Source: Prostheceraeus crozeri (lineage: Eukaryota; Platyhelminthes; Polycladida; Euryleptidae). Taken from it: a stretch of 64,000 nucleotides of DNA. Position numbers and translations under genes: made by a program. Position 1 is the stretch's first letter; each line of letters begins with the position of its first letter. The DNA lies in NCBI GenBank assembly GCA_907163375.1, contig CAJQUW010011295.1:62001-126000 (forward strand). The letters run 5' to 3'. This document shows, piece after piece, positions 58,608 to 64,000 of this stretch. Under the pieces are notes generated by a model. That model saw nothing but the letters and a program-made list of their open reading frames with translations, made no database searches and was not told where the DNA came from.

Positions 58608-59984
58608 ATACAATGATTCAGTTAGTGTACTTCGCTAGTCAGTGTTCACACAAAGTATGAAAACATTTTGATGATATGCTGTAGCATACACGATGTCTGT
58701 TTCCGCCACGAGCCTGCAATTATTGTAGAACCAAGCAACATTTACTTAGACTGGTTCTTGAACGAGCAGCTCGAATTGGCATCAACATACATTACTCTTG
58801 TCCGTTCCAGTTCCACTGACATAAATGAAACGTGCAACTCGGTCTGACTTTCTACCTTGTCTCAATGACTACTTTATCGTTTGCTTAGTCAATCTTGCTA
58901 ACTTAGACGCACACCTGAAGCCTTATTCAACCAAAATCATCAACTTAAGGTGACGTGATGACGTCATGTCTGCCAATGATCTGATACGTCCGTGTTAGCA
59001 TTCTTCTTGAGGAAGCAGCTATGCGTTAAACGATCAACGCACAGGGAGAGAATGAAAACGCTGCGAACACAAGTGTACAAACAAAACAGACGATCGTAAA
59101 GAGCTTGCCTTTTACAGCTTTCGGGAAGACAAAAGACAGAAAAAATATCGTGCAATAGCATTGGGCGAGTTGAATTTAAACCAACGAGTCCCAGTGTTGC
59201 ATGTTTTGAACACCTTTAAGAAATAGATAAAGCAAGAAATCTAAAATACACGATATTGAAGGAACAGTGCAAAATCAGACTGCTTTTATTCTGCTTGAGT
59301 AAGGAAGCTGCACCATGCTTGAAAATGGGACGCTAATTGGCTAAAATTTTATCTTGCAAAAAAACGAATGTTCAAGGAAAACTGAATAGAAGTCGGACCA
59401 AATTATAGATGGAACGGTCAATTTTTTCGCCTACCAAACTTGAGATTTCAGCCGATGAAATGGGTGTGCATCAGGGATAGAATTTTTTCTAACCATATTT
59501 TCCTGTTTCATGAATAAAATGAACTTGTCATTAAAACTAACAAGAATATATTTTACCTTGATTTTATCGAAAAATTGCATTTTTTGCAAAAAAATTGATT
59601 TCTGCTGGTTGTTTCTAAAATAATTATTTGATTATTTGCTGACACTGTTTAGTTAATGAGTAAAAGTTAATTTCTCATACATTTAAGGTATATATATATA
59701 TATATTTACGAAGTAATATGATTTACCTACTACAATCTATTATTACTGTCATCTAATCTCATTGATCAAAAATTCGAAAATTTCACAATAATCTCATCTG
59801 AATACTCAAATTAAAAATGACACTCATTTCATTCTTTGTTTACACAATGGAAGCTTTAAATGAACGTTCTCATTCTTTCTGCAAAAGTCATAGATATCTT
59901 GAAGGTTATTTGTGGCGCGTCCGGCATTGATTAGTTCTTGCAATTTACAGTCTTGAAGGTTCTTCATTCCGAAAGATTTTTACA
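58608..59984. other. Intergenic, no supported gene
   Basis: A short TA run occurs at about 59693-59705. No gene or element recognised. Confidence 0.35.
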
Positions 59985-60900
59985 GAAGTCAAAGCATTTT
60001 GCTGATTCTGTAAGCTGTTGCTACATAATCTTTGATAGTCAGTTGCGTCGTACGATTGGTTGATAGTCCAAACATCAGCCCACACACTCGAAATGAAGCG
60101 GCAAATTTCATACAATGAGGCTCTTCTCTCTGGTAAAAGAATGGCAGCCAGGAGAGCGAGGATTGCCCGTGAGTTCCATCTCGCATTACTTTAATTCGGT
60201 ATTCTCTGGAATTGTTTTTAGGAAACCTGTTGCTTCTGTCAAATAATAGGAAAACTTTGGTAAAAAAACAAATATTCCATATCGTCACGCTATCCTGGTG
60301 CTTCTGTGATATCTTCATTCCCATTATTTCGCTGTCAATAGTTCGTAGTTCTTCAAAAGCTCAAGGACAAATTGATATTAATTAATTGTTTGGGTGAAGT
60401 ATTGTTGCAGCCCGAGTTTGTCATCCATCACCAAACGAAACACTCGATCGAGAATTTGGCGTTGACAACCAATGAATTGCGGCATTTCTAGTTGTTTCAT
60501 ACCAAATAACGTTTCCAATTGAAAGACAATTCTATTACGTCTTCCAGTATTGACATTGGTTGTGACAGCAACAATCTGATATTATATCTGATAATCTGAT
60601 ACCTGATATTCTCGATTGTCAATTCGCCTACCATCAAATTCTATCATATTTCTGTCGTTTCACACCATTGTCAAACGTCTTTAATAATTTATCAAGTTTA
60701 GCTTCTACAGTTTGCGTAGATAAAACAGGAAAATTCAGTTTGTATTCCCATAAATACGATATCTCTCTTCTAATTTCACGTATTCGTTTTTTCCTCTGAT
60801 AGATTTAGCAAGGGACAGATAACGACCAACAATTGGAATTTTTGCGGTATCCTGTTGCTTTTCTGTATACATTGTTCTTGTGGATTGCAGCAAATGTTAA
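59985..60900 (-). pseudogene. Degenerate DNA-transposon-type transposase, superfamily unassigned
   Basis: Minus-strand frames yield, in order, REIRREISYLWEYKLNFPVL, LDKLLKTFDNG, TTNVNTGRRNRIV, MPQFIGCQRQILDRVFRLVM, then NARWNSRAILALLAAILLPE and EICRFISSVWAD...YDATDYQRL. I associate this order (DTT-NTG, FIGCQHHVLDRVLR, NARWNSRAILAL, WADxW) with a transposase-like protein found as many copies in invertebrate genomes. I do not trust myself to name the superfamily. Several frameshifts and stops interrupt it. The first Asp expected before TTNVNTG reads Val here. The open frame at 59989-60324 is the wrong frame over the NARWNSRA block and is not a gene. Confidence 0.6.
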
Positions 60901-61979
60901 AGTAAGTATCAGAACATCAATTGAGAGAGATCACTGTAGTGTATTAGTCCAAAAAAAGAATGCATTAACCGTCACCAACACAGCAGTTACACACAGTAGA
61001 GCGATGCTCTAAAGACAATTCGTCTTCAGTGCAGAGCTATCAATAAACGCGCCTGCATGGCGAACAATAGAGAGTCATGAAGTTATGTCCCTAGATATCA
61101 CAACAAAAGTGGGTGGCAAGTTTCTTTCTATAAGTGAATATGAGGCTAAGACAAATCATTTGTACCAAGTTAGTAATAATTGCGGCTTTTTATTAGTTCC
61201 CCCCCCCTCCGCCAATGCTGTTGATATTATTGTAGTTTGAACCTTCACCTATCCCCTCCGGTACGAAAATGTATTCATGAATTCATGATACACTCATGTT
61301 GAATGTTGATTCCGCTGATGTTCCGAAATGTTGATTTCGCTGATTAATGTTAATTGATCAGATGTTAATTATGGATCAGATAATGTTAATTAATTAATCT
61401 GATTGAATGTTAATGAAGCAAATCTGGATCGTTTCAACAATGCCTTTTTGTCGCAATTGCTCTATATCTGTATTTCGAACATTTAATCCATTCTAGTGAA
61501 GACAAATGCAGTTCGTCCAGGTTCAAATATCGATTTACAAATGTCAGTCAAAATGCTATGATACGTCCACGAAAAATGAATGATGTCTTCCCGAAGTTAA
61601 AATGCTGATTTTTTGGAATTGTCACACCAACGATCGATTGCACAGTGATGTGCATCATCGTTGCTATCCGGTTCACATGCTGCTGTGTTAGGAATTTGTA
61701 CTTCAGCCATCGACCAGTTTGGAATATCTGCAGATCATGCAGTAATGTGTTCATGCACCTTTGTCTATGAAGCCAAACACACTTAGATCTAGCAAGCATC
61801 TTCAGCATCTTAATACGGGCAAGCATATGCCCTGATTTATTTTCCCAGCACTGTTCTGCTTTTAGTCCCGTTCTCGCATGCATCAAATATCGGAAGCATG
61901 ATAGTAACTCATGTACATGATAGGAACCGATATTCCATACTGAAGAATTGTGGCTTTAGATTTCCTGTACTTCTCATTT
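60901..61979. other. Intergenic; one unassigned open frame
   Basis: A poly-C/T stretch lies at about 61198-61214. A 112-codon minus-strand frame at 61548-61886 is open but matches nothing I know and has no splice or promoter context. TTAATTGATCAGATGTTAAT-type words recur at 61340-61410. Confidence 0.3.
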
Positions 61980-62145
61980 GTTGTTAAACCTCATTTTACT
62001 GAAAATCTCGGCAAGCTTCCCATTGGATTTACATGAACTTTTTTTATCCTGTCTGACAAGAAGAGGAACCAGGTACAACGCGGCAGACGCGCAGATTATA
62101 TGCGTCGTTCCCTGCAGAAGTCCGCTGCCAGATTGAGGGAATTTC
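61980..62145 (-). repeat. Partial copy of the 13131-13780 foldback element
   Basis: Read on the minus strand, TCTGGCAGC, TTCTGCAGGGAACGA, CGCGTCTGCCG, TTCCTCTTCTTGTCAGACA, CATGTAAATC-AATGGGA and TAAAATGA occur in the same order as in the left arm of that element (13136-13335). It includes the ~75 bp block missing from that element's right arm. Confidence 0.65.
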
Positions 62146-62703
62146 AAAGCTTGAAGAAACACAGCAGCGTGATTCACAACAGCTGCGTGACGGTTGGTTG
62201 GTCTCTTGCTCTTTTGATCTCTAATTGATGGTCGATTTTTGGGGTGATCTGTGGTCCCTGAGCCTGGAATTTTGGTTCTCTGTGATCGTCTGGTCATCGA
62301 CTGCATTGCTGCTAGTGTATTGGCAGATTCTGGAATTCATCGGTTTTGGAATTACAGTGCATTTTCTTTCGCCTTTGTGATCTATAGTTTGATATTCGCT
62401 CATCGATCTTTATCGCCGCCGATTCCAGTGTGGACTCGGTATTACTCTCTCACCGGTATTACTAATTTTAGTATAACCACAGCCTGTGCATCGATTCATC
62501 GCTTCATCTCTCTCTGTGCGTTTGTGTGCGAATGTGGATCAGCTGGGACTGTCAGTTGCAATTATAATCAGCTGTTCAGAAGTGTCTGTTGCGGACGCTA
62601 CCTTGTCAAAAATTCCTGATTTATCGATTTTCACAAATCACGTGGTCATCGTCATATCTACGCTGTTGTGACGTCCGGACTTTTCAGTTGGAAGTGATTC
62701 ATA

Positions 62704-63539
62704 ATGTCTGATCCTTGTGACGTATCTTTCGAGAATGTTATACGAATGTCAAATGGACAGTTCAGTAAATTGACAAAGAAGCAATTGTCGGATGCATTGA
62801 AAGACGCCATTCGTTTTTCGGTCATGGCTGAGTCTTCGGATTCATGCGATGGAAATGATACTAAAGGAACAGAAATAACTGATTCAGCGGCTTTAAAGAC
62901 GATGATCTCGGACGCAGTCCACAGTCTTAAAACAGAGATAGCAGCTGAATATCGACTTAAATTCATGGAATTAGAGCAAAAGTTCATGTGCGATGTTCAA
63001 CCTTTCAGCGATAGCGTGACGAAGATTAAAGACGAGATTGAGGTTGAAGTCAATCGAGAAATGAGTGAATAAGTAAAATGAGTGATAAGCAAGAGCGAAT
63101 GAACAATCTTATGGTCTTTAGTTTACCGGAGTCTGTTGACGCAGAAGTTAATGATGCCGATGCTATCGGTGAGCTTTTGACCAGCTTAGATCAGGAAGTT
63201 CGCCCTGATAATTTCCCATCTTTTTATCGAATGGGTAGGAGGAAGGCAGGCAGCATACGACCAGTGAAATTGATTTTCAATCGCTATGTGGATGAGATGA
63301 ACGCTTTAAAAGTCTCTAATCGCTTGAGAAAGACTCGCTCAGGAAGGTTTCAAAATGTTTTTCTGAAACCAGACATAAATCTTCGTGAGCAATCAGCTGA
63401 CAAAGATCTGCGCATCGAACTCAAGCGAAGAAGGGAATCTGGCGAAAATGTCATTATTCGTAATGGGAGAATAGTGTTGCAGCCCTTTCGTTCAAGCTTC
63501 CATGTCCCCCGCTCCGGATCATTCTCACAAGCCCCATAA
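62704..63539 (+). pseudogene. LINE ORF1 protein with one stop/frameshift
   Basis: The ATG at 62704 opens 122 codons (MSDPCDVSFENVIRMSNGQF) with an acidic, helical stretch rich in Lys/Glu that may form a coiled coil. After a stop and frame change at 63070-63080, the second part (63078-63539) reads ERMNNLMVFSLPES, FPSFYRMGRRKAGSIRPVKL and DLRIELKRRRESGENVIIRN. This is the RRM-like module found in ORF1 of CR1, L2 and L1 type LINEs (NLxxFGLPES, RxGRxxxxxRPxxV, LRxELxxRRxxGE). These proteins bind the element's RNA. The single break suggests recent decay. Confidence 0.7.
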
Positions 63540-63561
63540 ACTTGAACATTCTGCTCCACGC

Positions 63562-64000
63562 ATGAACTCTGTTCCAGTGTAGGTCTCCTTGAAAAATCTT
63601 GTCTGCATTCTAATTAACATTCGCTCAATCTGCAACAAATTAGATATGCTAAGTTACTTTGTTAAATGTAATAAGCCAGACATCCTTGCTGTCACAGAGT
63701 CATGGGGTCGTCCTTGTTTACCAGATTCTTTGTTAATTCAATCTGGTTATAGTTTATTTCGCAAAGACCGCTCGGATAGACTTGGAGGAGGTGTTTTTCT
63801 TTTAGTGAAGACTAATCTCCGTCCTTCGGAGTTTACTGTGGACACTCATAATACGAGTAGTTTTGAAGATTCTGTTTTTTTGTACAATATGTTTGTCTAA
63901 AGAAGTTTCATTTTTAGTTGGGTGCTTCTATCGGTCTCCCAGCAGCACTAGCGATAATGACAGAAATTTTTTGAGTACCATAAATGATGCTTGTACAACT
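63562..64000 (+). pseudogene. LINE ORF2, AP endonuclease domain start
   Basis: The ATG at 63562 is followed by an in-frame TAG seven codons on. The frame then continues as VCILINIRSICNKLDMLSYF, KPDILAVTESWG, YSLFRKDRSDRLGGGVFLLV and FEDSVFLYNM to 63900. After a one-base shift, LVGCFYRSPSSTSDNDRNFL runs to the window edge. NIRSIxNKxxxL, PDIxxxTESWL and GGGVxxLV are the opening blocks of the AP endonuclease of CR1/L2/Jockey-type LINEs, with the catalytic Glu in TESW present. The copy is broken twice within 440 bp. Confidence 0.8.

Larger units (their letters stand above)
62240..64000 (+). mobile_element. CR1/L2-like non-LTR retrotransposon, 5' part, continues beyond window
   Basis: A leader region of about 460 bp is followed by ORF1 (62704-63539, one break) and the beginning of ORF2 (63562 on) with an AP endonuclease domain. 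The 5' boundary is estimated from where the preceding foldback fragment ends. The reverse transcriptase would lie to the right of the window. The presence of the full 5' half suggests an originally full-length insertion. Confidence 0.75.

Noticed and set aside
59989-60324. 111-codon minus-strand open frame
   Set aside because: It overlaps the NARWNSRAIL block of a transposase relic that reads in a different frame, so it is a shadow.
61548-61886. 112-codon minus-strand open frame
   Set aside because: No recognisable domain, splice context or repeat partner; left as unassigned.
62040-62150. Plus-strand reading resembling the tail of a LINE reverse transcriptase (VPCRSPLPD)
   Set aside because: The segment aligns better, base by base, with the foldback element at 13131-13335, so the protein resemblance is chance.
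1-64000. CRISPR array, prokaryotic operon, phage or integron structures
   Set aside because: The repeats lack regular spacers, genes are intron-bearing and intergenic DNA dominates; the window is eukaryotic.

Overview
The window reads as AT-rich animal genomic DNA, probably from an aquatic invertebrate. The evidence is intron-containing genes with GT/AG splice sites, an animal C7orf57-like gene, and a mix of Penelope, Gypsy-type LTR, RTE, CR1/L2-like, Tc1/mariner, hAT-like and Harbinger elements typical of such genomes. I cannot name the phylum from sequence alone. There are no prokaryotic operons, CRISPR arrays or rRNA genes, and no functional tRNA that I can support.

Host genes are few and lie between 37.7 and 54.4 kb. 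A single-exon gene on the minus strand (37755-38615) encodes a secreted, probably GPI-anchored protein with eight ectodomain cysteines and no family I recognise. A plus-strand gene (48096-49232) encodes a C7orf57-like protein with a duplicated motif. Converging on it from the minus strand is a gene (49859-54374, at least two exons joined in frame over a 3.49 kb intron) for an inositol-polyphosphate 5-phosphatase-type (IPPc) enzyme that carries a secretion signal.

The rest is mostly transposon debris. From left to right: a Harbinger transposase cut by the window edge with its terminal repeats (1-560); an RTE endonuclease relic (596-1195); a hAT-like GGAGTC-rich element (4508-4823, with relatives at 14.5, 22.8, 26.0 and 41.6 kb); a mariner-like element with a duplicated inverted 3' end (8223-9799); a long foldback element (13131-13780, partial copy near 62.0 kb); a broken Gypsy-type gag-protease-RT fragment (16208-19382); two more retroelement relics (23270-24967); several tRNA-derived SINE-like units; a second mariner-like element set in a TA microsatellite (33891-35676); a Penelope 3' end (40317-41060); an RTE 3' end (45296-46045); a matched pair of about 600 bp elements (43.4 and 58.0 kb); a degenerate transposase (59985-60900); and the 5' part of a CR1/L2-like LINE running off the right edge (62240-64000).

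Two layers of nesting are clear. An 800 bp TA-flanked element is inserted in the Gypsy fragment at 17.1 kb. Its second full copy is inserted in a Penelope element, which itself lies in the intron of the IPPc gene. I found no multi-gene defence or biosynthetic system. The most unusual items are the secreted IPPc enzyme, the self-duplicated mariner and the number of long foldback structures.
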